From NCBI GenBank assembly GCA_009699875.1, contig WLNI01000001.1, positions 186,001 to 250,000 on the forward strand: DNA of 64,000 bases. The letters run 5' to 3'. Of the stretch, positions 43,559 to 50,931 are shown piece by piece. A program made the translations under genes and the position numbers. Source of the DNA: Actinomycetota bacterium. GTDB taxonomy: Bacteria > Actinomycetota > Acidimicrobiia > Acidimicrobiales > RAAP-2. Numbering within the stretch: position 1 is the stretch's first letter; each line of letters starts with the position of its first letter. The notes under the pieces are model-generated. The model was not told where the DNA came from and did no database searches. It saw only the letters and a program-made list of their open reading frames with translations.

Positions 43559-44883
43559 GATGCTGCCCGTTTCTTTCGTTGTGGCCGACGGGGAAGCGAA
43601 CTCGGGTCAAGACCTTCTGAGGCTTGATCTCTCCACCATGAAAACTCCAAGTCACCGACGATTACTCGGTCACCCTCGTGGACCCCCGCACGAGACAGCA
43701 TGCGATCCACGCCAAGTTTCTCCAATCGTCGAACCGCCTCGTCAAGAGCACCGTCATCAGTCAGATCAGAGAGCCGAACCGCACGCTCCGCAGCGCGTCC
43801 GCGCACGACGTAGGCACCATCATCTTGACGTTCAACGACAATTCCCTCTTTGGCAGGACGGTGAACTCGAATTTCGGACTCTTGGACTGACACCTGGGTG
43901 GCGCGAGCTTCTGCGACGAGCGTTGCCGCTTGACGAATCAACTCGTCAAGACCTTGTCGAGTCACCGAGGAAATCACGAGATCACAAAAGGACGTATCCA
44001 TGTCGCCTGAGGCCATGTCGGCCCGAGATCCAACCAAGAGCCGTGGTCGCTCTAGGAGTGAGGGTTGATAGCGACCCAGCTCATCAAGCAGAACAGCACA
44101 CTGTTGCTCGGGGGTCACTCCACCAGGATCGCTGAGATCTAAAAGAATTACGAGCACCCGAGCGCGCTCAATATGGCGAAGGAAAAGATGCCCAAGGCCC
44201 TTGCCTTCCGCTGCCCCTTCGATCAGGCCAGGAATGTCTGCCACGACATATTCAACGGCGTCATCTCGGCTGCCATAGCGAACGACCCCGAGATTCGGAA
44301 GCAGTGTTGTAAAGGGGTAGTCAGCGATCTTGGGCTTCGCCGCGGAAATGCTCGCGATCAAGGTTGACTTGCCGACGTTTGGATACCCAACAAGCGCGAC
44401 ATCAGCCACAAGTTTGAGAACGAGATCGAACCAAAGTTCTTGCCCGTCTTCACCCTGTTCCGCGAACCGAGGCGCTCGGCGCCGATTCGAGAGAAAGCGT
44501 GCGTTTCCGTGCCCCCCTCGACCACCTTCCGCACACAGCCAGCGGTCGCCTTCGACGCTGAGGTCACAGAGCAACTCACCAGCGAGACTTTTGACGACTG
44601 TTCCGACGGGAACCGGCACGACGGTGTCAGAACCGCTTGCACCATGGCGTTTCTTGCCCGAACCATGGACTCCATTTTCAGCACGCCGGAACGGGTGGTC
44701 TCGGAATCCAAGGAGTGAAGCTTGGTTTCGATCCGCGACCAGCCAGACGTCGCCTCCGCGCCCTCCATCGCCACCGTCTGGACCACCCTTATCAACGTGG
44801 GCCTCTCGGCGGAATGAAACGGATCCTGCCCCTCCGTCTCCGGCTTTGGCATGAAGTTGTGCCTCGTCAACGAACTCAGCCAT
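43555..44883 (-). CDS. obgE: GTPase Obg/CgtA
   Basis: Obg is a GTPase that helps late 50S assembly and links growth to stress. The 442-residue protein has the N-terminal glycine-rich OBG fold (EAQLHAKAGDGGAGSVSFRREAHV), then the G domain: G1 GYPNVGKST near 167, G3 DIPGLIEGA, G4 SRAD in the degenerate form used by actinobacteria. A C-terminal OCT domain closes it (ALDEAVRRLEKLGVDRMLSRAG, DLEFSWWRDQ). In most bacteria rplU and rpmA directly precede obgE; here four other genes separate them. proB follows with a 4-base overlap. Confidence 0.96.
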   Translation of the reverse strand: MAEFVDEAQLHAKAGDGGAGSVSFRREAHVDKGGPDGGDGGRGGDVWLVADRNQASLLGFRDHPFRRAENGVHGSGKKRHGASGSDTVVPVPVGTVVKSLAGELLCDLSVEGDRWLCAEGGRGGHGNARFLSNRRRAPRFAEQGEDGQELWFDLVLKLVADVALVGYPNVGKSTLIASISAAKPKIADYPFTTLLPNLGVVRYGSRDDAVEYVVADIPGLIEGAAEGKGLGHLFLRHIERARVLVILLDLSDPGGVTPEQQCAVLLDELGRYQPSLLERPRLLVGSRADMASGDMDTSFCDLVISSVTRQGLDELIRQAATLVAEARATQVSVQESEIRVHRPAKEGIVVERQDDGAYVVRGRAAERAVRLSDLTDDGALDEAVRRLEKLGVDRMLSRAGVHEGDRVIVGDLEFSWWRDQASEGLDPSSLPRRPQRKKRAAS

Positions 44884-44892
44884 CCCTTGATC

Positions 44893-45582
44893 CTAGAACT
44901 CGGAGGACACCTCCACGGCCGACGGCATCGTCACGTAGAGCCATTCAGTGAGATCCGAGGGTAAAACGACCATTCCACTTGACGTCGAGATCGTCATTGT
45001 CCCCTCACTCCCCACGTGAGAGACCGTTCCTTGACGACCGGGAATGAATGCGGCCTCATCGAGAGCAATCATGGACCCTTCGTCGTGCTCGAGCATCTCT
45101 GAAATCCGGATGAGCTCAATATCTTCACCTTCTTTAGCGCTCGCCAGAGGCCGTTCCTCTCGGAGTTCCAGGTGATGACTCCCAGGGATTGGGTTTCCAT
45201 GAGGACACGTTGCTGGATCCCCGAGCAAGGCGATGAGGCGCTCTTCGACGTCAGGAGAGATCACGTGCTCCCAACGACCAGCCTCTTCATGGACTTTGTG
45301 CCACGCCAGGCCAATCACGTCGGCGAGCAGTCGTTCTGCGAGCCGATGCCGCCGTGTCACCGTCGTGGCGACGTCACGACCACGTTGGGTGAGTTCAACT
45401 GTTCTTCCGTGGCGCACAACAAAGCCATCATCTGCAAGTCGATCCAGCATCTCTTTCACTGCCGGAGCACTTCGCCCTAACCGCTCTGCGATACGGGCAC
45501 CAATCACGTCGGTGCCTTCGTCGCTCAGCGACAAGATCGTCTCTAGGTACTCTTCGAGCGGAGTGTGATATCCCTGTTCCAC
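44893..45582 (-). CDS. DtxR/IdeR-type metal-dependent regulator
   Basis: The 229-residue protein has an N-terminal winged helix (TPLEEYLETILSLSDEG, IAERLGRSAPAVKEMLDRLADDG). A metal-binding and dimerization domain follows (LAERLLADVIGLAWHKVHEEAGRWEHVIS, with DPATCPHGNPIPG), and a C-terminal SH3-like FeoA-type domain. In this family the motifs bind Fe2+ or Mn2+ to switch DNA binding. It ends just before obgE (9-base gap) and starts 38 bases after the aminotransferase. Whether it senses iron (IdeR) or manganese (MntR) cannot be told. The nearest iron-related gene in the window is the siderophore-interacting protein 42 kb away. Confidence 0.92.
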   Translation of the reverse strand: MEQGYHTPLEEYLETILSLSDEGTDVIGARIAERLGRSAPAVKEMLDRLADDGFVVRHGRTVELTQRGRDVATTVTRRHRLAERLLADVIGLAWHKVHEEAGRWEHVISPDVEERLIALLGDPATCPHGNPIPGSHHLELREERPLASAKEGEDIELIRISEMLEHDEGSMIALDEAAFIPGRQGTVSHVGSEGTMTISTSSGMVVLPSDLTEWLYVTMPSAVEVSSEF

Positions 45583-45620
45583 ATTTCGACCCTATCGGGA
45601 ATTATTGGAGGGCGACGAAA

Positions 45621-46985
45621 TTACGAGAGAAGTGTGTCGACCGCCTCAGCGAAGAGTTCGCTGTGGCGCTCAACATCGGCCGTGGTCGTGGTGGGGCACA
45701 TCAGCGCCATATTGTGAAATGGAGTGAGCAGCACCCCTCGATTCAAGAGGTAGAGATGCATAAACTCATCGAGCAACTCGTCTTCTGCCGCAGCAGATTG
45801 GCCACCATTGCGAGGGGCCGGCGCAACGAAACGATATTCAGCCCGAGCCCCGAGTTGTGCGATCGACCATTCCAAGCCTGTTGCCTCGAGTACTTGTTCA
45901 ACGCCTTCTCGAAAAAGAGTGGCCAAGTCGATCATTCCAACGAACGCCTCTGCGGTGAGGACGTCTCGCAACGTCGCTTTCATCGCAGCTGTCGACAATG
46001 CGTTCCCAGCCAGTGTTCCTCCGACACCCCCCACGTCGATCACGTCTGCACCGTTGGCAATCTGCTCCTCGAGACGCGGAACCAGGGCCTCCGAGAGTCC
46101 ATAGGCACCGCACGGTATCCCGCCGCCCAGAGATTTCCCCAAGGTCACGATGTCAGGATCGAGTCCCCATGCTTTCGTCGCACCGCCCGGGCCCGCACTC
46201 AGCGTATGCGTCTCATCAATAATCAAGAGCGTTTCGTATTTTCGCGTCAGCGCTCGGAGCCCGTCGTGGAACCCAGGGTCTGGCAACACGATTCCAATGT
46301 TAGTGAGCGCGGGCTCTGCCAAGACGGCAGCAACGTCACCGTGGGCCAACGCCGCTTCGAGAGCAGCGAGGTCATTGAATTCAACAACGCGGGTGGTTGA
46401 CGTTGGATCAACGGCTGGCCCAACGTTTCCCTTGCGAGTGTGCGTGCTCCCCTTATCCCCACACACCACGAAGGTCTCGTCGACGCTGCCGTGATAGCAG
46501 TAAGAGAAGACCAAAATCTTTGGGCGATTCGTTATCGCCCGTGCAAGTCGAAGAGCCCATCGATTGGCATCGGTCGCAGAAAGGGCAAACGACCAACTCG
46601 CCATTGAAAAACGAGTGGACAACTCGTTGGCGACCCATTCAGCATCGTCTGTTGGGAGCATGGTGGTGATTCCTCCATAGGTCCCAATGCGTTCTTGGAC
46701 CGCAGCGACCGTTGCTGGGGGTGAATGCCCCGCCATGGCACCGGTGTCTCCCAGTGCAAAGTCGATGAGCTCATGGCCGTCCGCGTCGACGATGCGATTT
46801 CCCACTGCCGTGGCATAGGAAAGTGGGAAGCCCCCCGCCCACTTATTCATCCACGTCATCGGAACCTGACCAAGGAGGTGCGTGGCGGCATCGAAACGTG
46901 CGTTCGATACGGGATTCGCCGATGCGTAGCGTTCGCTCTCTTGGGCCACGAGTTCCGCAACTCGTTCTCGATTCGCTCTTGCCAT
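45621..46985 (-). CDS. Class III PLP aminotransferase, HemL-like
   Basis: A 454-residue fold-type I aminotransferase. The start is the ATG at 46985 (GGAGG 6 bases upstream); an open frame running 800 bases further upstream passes through the HU and small membrane genes on the other strand and is not coding. Visible features are HELIDFALGDTGAMAGHSPPA, the PLP aspartate D257 (LIIDETH), and the Schiff-base lysine K284 (VTLGKSLGGGIPCGAYG). The layout resembles glutamate-1-semialdehyde aminomutase, but no other heme genes are near and the substrate could be another amine. Its product and substrate remain open. Confidence 0.85.
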   Translation of the reverse strand: MARANRERVAELVAQESERYASANPVSNARFDAATHLLGQVPMTWMNKWAGGFPLSYATAVGNRIVDADGHELIDFALGDTGAMAGHSPPATVAAVQERIGTYGGITTMLPTDDAEWVANELSTRFSMASWSFALSATDANRWALRLARAITNRPKILVFSYCYHGSVDETFVVCGDKGSTHTRKGNVGPAVDPTSTTRVVEFNDLAALEAALAHGDVAAVLAEPALTNIGIVLPDPGFHDGLRALTRKYETLLIIDETHTLSAGPGGATKAWGLDPDIVTLGKSLGGGIPCGAYGLSEALVPRLEEQIANGADVIDVGGVGGTLAGNALSTAAMKATLRDVLTAEAFVGMIDLATLFREGVEQVLEATGLEWSIAQLGARAEYRFVAPAPRNGGQSAAAEDELLDEFMHLYLLNRGVLLTPFHNMALMCPTTTTADVERHSELFAEAVDTLLS

Positions 46986-47062
46986 CAGGGCCTCCAACTC
47001 AACAGGTGTCGCTCCTATCCGCCTTGAGCGTAGTGACGATGGCTTCAGGCGCTCGACAGTGG

Positions 47063-47068
47063 CACACT
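47063..47068 (+). promoter_or_regulatory. -10-like element of the small membrane protein gene
   Basis: CACACT ends 6 bases before the ATG at 47075. A GAAGGC follows, too close to the start codon to act as a normal ribosome-binding site. The spacing matches the leaderless pattern seen at aroG and the heliorhodopsin gene. The hexamer departs from TANNNT at its first base, so support is weaker here. Confidence 0.3.
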
Positions 47069-47074
47069 GAAGGC

Positions 47075-47407
47075 ATGGAACCTGAGAATCTCGCTCCCTT
47101 TGATCGACCAGCCTGGTGGTGGTTTGCCCTCCTCGATGGCCCCTTAGGCCTCCTGGCGCTCTTGGCGCTCCGCCCAGGCCTCGCAGCCAAGGTCCGGCGT
47201 CGAATCCCACTCCAGAGCGACAGAACGCTTCGGGCCGTCTTCGCCCTGGCCATCGCCATTCACCTCGGAGAAGGGGCTCTGGCCTGGAAGAACGCCAAAA
47301 AACGTGGCGTCCCGGCCCTCCCCTGGGCCCTCCAAACGACCCTCGTGGGCTTCCCCTCACTTCTTCTCTTGAACCAGCGCCCCGAGGTCGAAAATGAGGC
47401 GCAGTAG
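47075..47407 (+). CDS. Small hydrophobic membrane protein of unknown function
   Basis: A 110-residue protein from the ATG at 47075; upstream codons in this frame overlap the aminotransferase and are not convincing. After a short polar start (EPENLAPFDRPAWWW) it has about three membrane helices: FALLDGPLGLLALLAL, TLRAVFALAIAIHLGEGALAW, and LPWALQTTLVGFPSLLLL. Basic loops (KVRRRIPLQ, KNAKKRG) lie between them, and an acidic C-terminus ends it. The HLGEGALAW segment followed by a second helix pair resembles small eukaryote-like TMEM254/DUF4499 proteins, but this is memory-based and unproven. The gene precedes HU on the same strand. Confidence 0.6.
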   Translation: MEPENLAPFDRPAWWWFALLDGPLGLLALLALRPGLAAKVRRRIPLQSDRTLRAVFALAIAIHLGEGALAWKNAKKRGVPALPWALQTTLVGFPSLLLLNQRPEVENEAQ

Positions 47408-47455
47408 GACTATCCCGCCACTTTGCCCAAAAACAGGGCATGATGGTCACCGAGA

Positions 47456-47474
47456 AGCCCCGATTCCTGGGGCT
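47456..47474 (+). promoter_or_regulatory. Small stem-loop in the HU leader
   Basis: AGCCCC (47456-47461) pairs with GGGGCT (47469-47474) around a 7-base loop, about 22 bases before the HU start codon and just upstream of its AAGGAG. It may affect translation initiation of HU. No partner is known. Confidence 0.3.
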
Positions 47475-47496
47475 CCAGAGAAGGAGAATAGAAGCC

Positions 47497-47799
47497 GTGA
47501 ATAAGACCGAATTGATCGACGCAGTAGCAACCCACACGGGGAATGCAAAAAGCACCGTGGCTGAAGTCCTTGCAGGACTTGAAGATGTAGTTGTTGCCAC
47601 AGTTTCCAAGGGTGAGAAAGTTGCACTTACTGGTTTTGTGTCATTCGACCGCGTGGACCGCAAGGCCCGTACCGCTCGAAACCCACAGACTGGCGCAGCA
47701 ATCCAGGTGAAGGCCTCAAAGGCCCCCAAGGTGGCCGCTGGTGCCAGCTTCAAGAAGGTTGTGAAGGGCGAGGCTCCTGCCCCGTCCATCAACAAGTAG
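47497..47799 (+). CDS. hup: HU-family DNA-binding protein
   Basis: HU is a dimeric nucleoid protein that bends DNA without sequence preference. I take the GTG at 47497 as start because AAGGAG lies 11 bases upstream and the product then begins in the family way, VNKTELIDAVATHTG. The 100-residue protein has the dimer core (LAGLEDVVVATVSKGEKVALTGFVSF) and the DNA-binding arm (RKARTARNPQTGAAIQVKASKAPKV). The C-terminal 12 residues are a short lysine/proline tail, much shorter than mycobacterial HupB. A strong terminator follows. Confidence 0.95.
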   Translation: MNKTELIDAVATHTGNAKSTVAEVLAGLEDVVVATVSKGEKVALTGFVSFDRVDRKARTARNPQTGAAIQVKASKAPKVAAGASFKKVVKGEAPAPSINK

Positions 47800-47833
47800 T
47801 CCAGTTCCTCGGCCTCTGGCCGATAGAACGTAA

Positions 47834-47872
47834 AAGAACCCGGGGCTTCAGCGCCCCGGGTTCTTTTTATTT
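47834..47872. terminator. Bidirectional intrinsic terminator between HU and rpmA
   Basis: A perfect 13-base inverted repeat, AAGAACCCGGGGC (47834-47846) and its complement at 47853-47865, encloses a 6-base loop. It is followed on the plus strand by TTTATTTC and on the minus strand by a TTCTTTTACG tail. It ends the HU transcript from the left and the rplU-rpmA transcript from the right, and so separates rpmA from obgE. Confidence 0.92.
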
Positions 47873-47918
47873 CAAGTCTTTGTGCCTAGGTTGACCAGTC
47901 CCCTTAAGGAACCAAGAA

Positions 47919-48170
47919 CTACTCAGGCAGGATGTCAACGAGCTTTCGGCCCTTGCGCGAACCAAACTTGACGAGTCCATCGCTCAAGGCAAACAACGTG
48001 TCGTCTTTTCCAATGCCCACGTTGAGTCCTGGGTGAAAGTGTGTGCCTCGTTGTCGGACAATGATTGACCCGCTCGTCACTGCCGTTCCATCAAACACCT
48101 TCACGCCAAGGCGCTGGGCATTTGAATCACGACCGTTCCTGGTAGAGCCTCCACCTTTAGTCTTTGACAT
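47919..48170 (-). CDS. rpmA: 50S ribosomal protein bL27
   Basis: bL27 lines the peptidyl transferase centre and stabilizes tRNA. The 83-residue protein starts [27 protein letters not shown], the normal actinobacterial form without the N-terminal cleavage extension of Firmicutes, followed by [27 protein letters not shown]. It lies 15 bases after rplU. A strong terminator 47 bases downstream ends the transcript. Confidence 0.97.
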   Translation of the reverse strand: MSKTKGGGSTRNGRDSNAQRLGVKVFDGTAVTSGSIIVRQRGTHFHPGLNVGIGKDDTLFALSDGLVKFGSRKGRKLVDILPE

Positions 48171-48185
48171 ATCAGATCCTTCTCT

Positions 48186-48500
48186 TTAACCCTTGGCCGA
48201 GATGCCAGTGATCTCCACCGTTGAGTACTTCTGGCGGTGACCCCAGCGGGTGCTTTGGTTTGACTTGTTCTTGTAGGTCATCGCGTTGATCTTTGGTCCC
48301 TTTTCTTCGCCCACGATGTTGGCCGTTACTGATGCTTTTGCCAATTCTTTCGGCGTCGCCAGGACGGTCTCGCCGTCGACGATCAAGAGGGCTTCGAATG
48401 AGATCTGGTCACCAACCTGCTCAGGTCGCAGGTCAACGCGAAGGCGTTGTCCCTGCTCTACCCGCTCTTGGGTGGCTCCGGTGCGAATGACGGCGTACAT
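48186..48500 (-). CDS. rplU: 50S ribosomal protein bL21
   Basis: bL21 binds 23S rRNA domain VI. The ATG at 48500 gives 104 residues beginning MYAVIRTGATQERVEQGQ, the normal family start; a second ATG three codons earlier is possible. The C-terminus matches the family: KINAMTYKNKSNQSTRWGHRQKYSTVEITGI. TAGAGT lies 9 bases upstream of the chosen start, the spacing of the leaderless promoters in this window, so rplU may have its own transcript besides read-through from the RNase E/G gene. Confidence 0.95.
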   Translation of the reverse strand: MYAVIRTGATQERVEQGQRLRVDLRPEQVGDQISFEALLIVDGETVLATPKELAKASVTANIVGEEKGPKINAMTYKNKSNQSTRWGHRQKYSTVEITGISAKG

Positions 48501-48509
48501 GGAACTCAT

Positions 48510-48515
48510 ACTCTA
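48510..48515 (-). promoter_or_regulatory. -10-like element (TAGAGT) upstream of rplU
   Basis: TAGAGT on the minus strand ends 9 bases before the ATG at 48500, with no Shine-Dalgarno between. The 38-base gap to the RNase E/G gene leaves room for a short promoter. The same hexamer and spacing occur before tig. Confidence 0.4.
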
Positions 48516-48547
48516 GCCGAGAACGCCCGGGGCCAGGAACGCAGCCA

Positions 48548-50122
48548 TTAGGGAAGATCCCGATCAAAGACCAGGCCCCGTCCCTCACACTGAGGACAGG
48601 ACGTCGACAGCGACTCCATGAGCCCTTCGGAGATCCGCTTCCTTGTCATCTCAACGAGGCCCAATTCAGAGATATCGAAGACTTGGGTCCTGGTCTTATC
48701 CCGAGCCAGTGCCTGGCGGAGCTGGGCCGTTACCGACTCTCGGTGGGCTTTGGACTCCATATCGATGAAGTCGATCACAATGATTCCACCGATGTCTCGG
48801 AGACGCAGCTGGTGGGCGACTTCTTCGGCAGCTTCCAGATTGTTTTTGAAGACCGTCTCTTCAAGGGTCGTCTTCCCGACATTTTTCCCAGTATTCACGT
48901 CGACCACCGTCAAGGCTTCCGTCCGCTCAATGATGAGTGAACCGCCAGACGGCAACCAGACCTTTGAGTCGAGCGCTTTGTGAAGTTGTTCATGGACGAA
49001 GTAGCGCTCGAAGAGTGGCAAGGTCTCTGTTGCAAGGTCGTAGTGTTCAACCCGATCAGTCATCTCAGGGCTGACCTGCGAGACGTAGGTCTTGACCTGT
49101 GCGTAGAGTTCAGGATCATCGATGAGGACTCCTCGATAATCGCCGTTGAGTTCTTCTCTCAACATCCGAACAGCGAGATCAAGCTCTCGATAGACGAGCC
49201 CCGGTTTGGAAGAGCGATTTGCTTCTTTTTCAATCGCTTCCCAGCGTTGCGTGAGATCGGCCACGTCGCCCGCTAACTCTTCAGCGGTCGCCCCTTCTGC
49301 GGCGGTTCGAACAATGAGACCGTGGCCTTTCGGGCGAATCTCGTCCAAGATCTTTCGAAGTCGTCGCCGCTCGTTGTCCCCAAGTCGCTTCGAGATCCCT
49401 ATGGTCGACGAGTGGGGAACAAGAACCGCAAAACGACCAGGAAGCGACACTTCCTGGGTCAGGCGCGCTCCCTTCGCTCCAATCGGGTTCTTGGTGACCT
49501 GGCAGATCATCAGTTGTCCAGGCTTCAAGACGTCTTCAATGCGTGCGTCTTGAGCGTTCCCTGCTTCAACGTCATCTGGGTCGTAGTGAACGTCACCTCG
49601 ATAGAGCACTGCGTTCTTTGGGATCCCAATATCAACGAACGCGGCTTCCATGCCAGGCAGCACATTTTGTACTCGCCCGAGATAAAGGTTTCCATCGATC
49701 TGCGTTGTTTCATCTGTTTCTTTGACGACGTAGTGCTCGACGAGGGTGCGCCCTTCGAGCATGGCAATGTGGGTCGTGGTCCCCTGGACGTGGACACACA
49801 TCATGTAGCGGCCGACGCTTTTACCCCGCCGCTCTCGCCCGCCTCGGCGACGCCGCTTTCTCCCCGTGCCACCGGGCGCTTCCTTCTCCTCGGCTTCCTC
49901 GGAAGTCGCGGCAACGACTGGCGTCGGCTGTCGACCTTCTTCTCTGGTGGAGACCGGAGTCACGGGTGCCACAAACTCGCCGCCGGACGGCTCACTTGGT
50001 TTCGTATCGCCTATCTTCGGTGCCGGTCGGGTCTCCCCTATTTTTGGACCCTCGTGTTCAGGGGCGCTAGGCGTTGAACCAGTTTCGAACGTGCTGTTGT
50101 CTACTTCTTCGTGCTCCGTCAT
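48548..50122 (-). CDS. rne: Ribonuclease E/G family endoribonuclease
   Basis: A 524-residue single-strand endonuclease of rRNA maturation and mRNA decay. The first 120 residues are low complexity, with a PKIGDTKP/PKIGETRP duplication and a KRRRRGGRERRGK basic patch. The S1 domain follows (NLYLGRVQNVLPGMEAAFVDIG), then the catalytic region (GIIVIDFIDMES with the metal-binding aspartates and TVVDVNTGK-type VVDVNTGKN). The C-terminal zinc-link CPQCEGRG is at the end. It is near the size of RNase G plus an N-terminal extension; the long C-terminal scaffold of E. coli RNase E is absent. The DUF2344 gene precedes it. Confidence 0.93.
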   Translation of the reverse strand: MTEHEEVDNSTFETGSTPSAPEHEGPKIGETRPAPKIGDTKPSEPSGGEFVAPVTPVSTREEGRQPTPVVAATSEEAEEKEAPGGTGRKRRRRGGRERRGKSVGRYMMCVHVQGTTTHIAMLEGRTLVEHYVVKETDETTQIDGNLYLGRVQNVLPGMEAAFVDIGIPKNAVLYRGDVHYDPDDVEAGNAQDARIEDVLKPGQLMICQVTKNPIGAKGARLTQEVSLPGRFAVLVPHSSTIGISKRLGDNERRRLRKILDEIRPKGHGLIVRTAAEGATAEELAGDVADLTQRWEAIEKEANRSSKPGLVYRELDLAVRMLREELNGDYRGVLIDDPELYAQVKTYVSQVSPEMTDRVEHYDLATETLPLFERYFVHEQLHKALDSKVWLPSGGSLIIERTEALTVVDVNTGKNVGKTTLEETVFKNNLEAAEEVAHQLRLRDIGGIIVIDFIDMESKAHRESVTAQLRQALARDKTRTQVFDISELGLVEMTRKRISEGLMESLSTSCPQCEGRGLVFDRDLP

Positions 50123-50146
50123 TTCTCCAGAGCCTCCTCGTCTTCA

Positions 50147-50929
50147 TCATCGACCAACTTTCGCGGTCGTCGGATTGGTAACACCTAAGAGCCGACCATC
50201 TTCCGTGAGTGGCTCGAGGTAGGTACCTTCAAATTCGATCAGCTGTGCTTGGCGACTCGCACGGACGAGTCTGAGGGTCGGATCGATCCCCTGAAGAAGC
50301 TCTGCAGGACGAACACCACGCGGTTTGGTGGCAAGTTCGGCTGACAGTCGTATCGACCCAACTCGTTGTCCAGGTCCTTCACTTTTCAGGCTGAGCACGC
50401 TGGGCCTCAAGTCATCAGTGACCTGTCGACCTTTTCGTTCACGCTCAATTGGGACGTTTGCAGCGCCGAGCAGGGCTTCAACCCGCTCCGTTCCTTGCGC
50501 TGCGCTCATTCCAGTGACCTCCACGATCCAGAGACATGATGTTACTTCTTCTTGAAGGGACCCCTCGGCACCCCCTAAAGCACTGCTCGCAGTTACGTCA
50601 AGACCTTCGGGAAGCAAGGCTCCAAGTTCCTTCGAAATTATTTCTAAGGACTCTTGGCTCCACTCTTCCCCCACCGAAAAAGGACTCACAACCGGCGAAG
50701 AAGACGAGAACCGAATATCGGTGAACTCAGCCTGCGATTCACACCCTGTGGGGAGCGCCAAGGAAAAGCTCAGAAGGGGTCGGGGAGAAAATCCTTCAGA
50801 ATAGGCAACAGGGAGTTTGGCTCGGCGAAGCGCACGCTCCCAGGCTCGTGCCACGTCGCGCTGAGAGGTATAGCGAATGCGTCCAGTTTTTGTATACCGA
50901 AGACGGAGCCTTTCTGGGACCACGTGCAC
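50147..50929 (-). CDS. DUF2344 (TIGR03936) family protein
   Basis: A 260-residue soluble protein of the DUF2344 family, recognisable from LRLRYTKTGRIRYTSQRDVARAWERALRRAKLPVAYSEGFSPRP-type sequence at the start and SFSLALPTGCESQAEF. GTG start two bases after the radical SAM gene stop. In many genomes this domain is fused to, or sits beside, the TIGR03960 radical SAM protein, and both precede RNase E/G and rplU. A role in RNA or ribosome modification has been suggested by context; there is no sequence proof here. Confidence 0.88.
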   Translation of the reverse strand: MHVVPERLRLRYTKTGRIRYTSQRDVARAWERALRRAKLPVAYSEGFSPRPLLSFSLALPTGCESQAEFTDIRFSSSSPVVSPFSVGEEWSQESLEIISKELGALLPEGLDVTASSALGGAEGSLQEEVTSCLWIVEVTGMSAAQGTERVEALLGAANVPIERERKGRQVTDDLRPSVLSLKSEGPGQRVGSIRLSAELATKPRGVRPAELLQGIDPTLRLVRASRQAQLIEFEGTYLEPLTEDGRLLGVTNPTTAKVGR

Positions 50930-50931
50930 GT

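Noticed and set aside
45663-46400. 245-residue open frame opposite the aminotransferase
   Set aside because: Shadow of a clear coding sequence, no recognisable motif, no ribosome-binding site.
46823-47074. N-terminal extension of the 110-residue membrane protein
   Set aside because: Polar, proline- and serine-rich sequence overlapping the start of the aminotransferase on the other strand; the membrane protein begins naturally at 47075.
46986-47795. Open frame extending the HemL-like aminotransferase by 270 residues upstream on the minus strand
   Set aside because: It runs antisense through the HU and small membrane-protein genes, has low-complexity sequence unlike any aminotransferase, and crosses no ribosome-binding site. 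The ATG at 46985 has a good Shine-Dalgarno.
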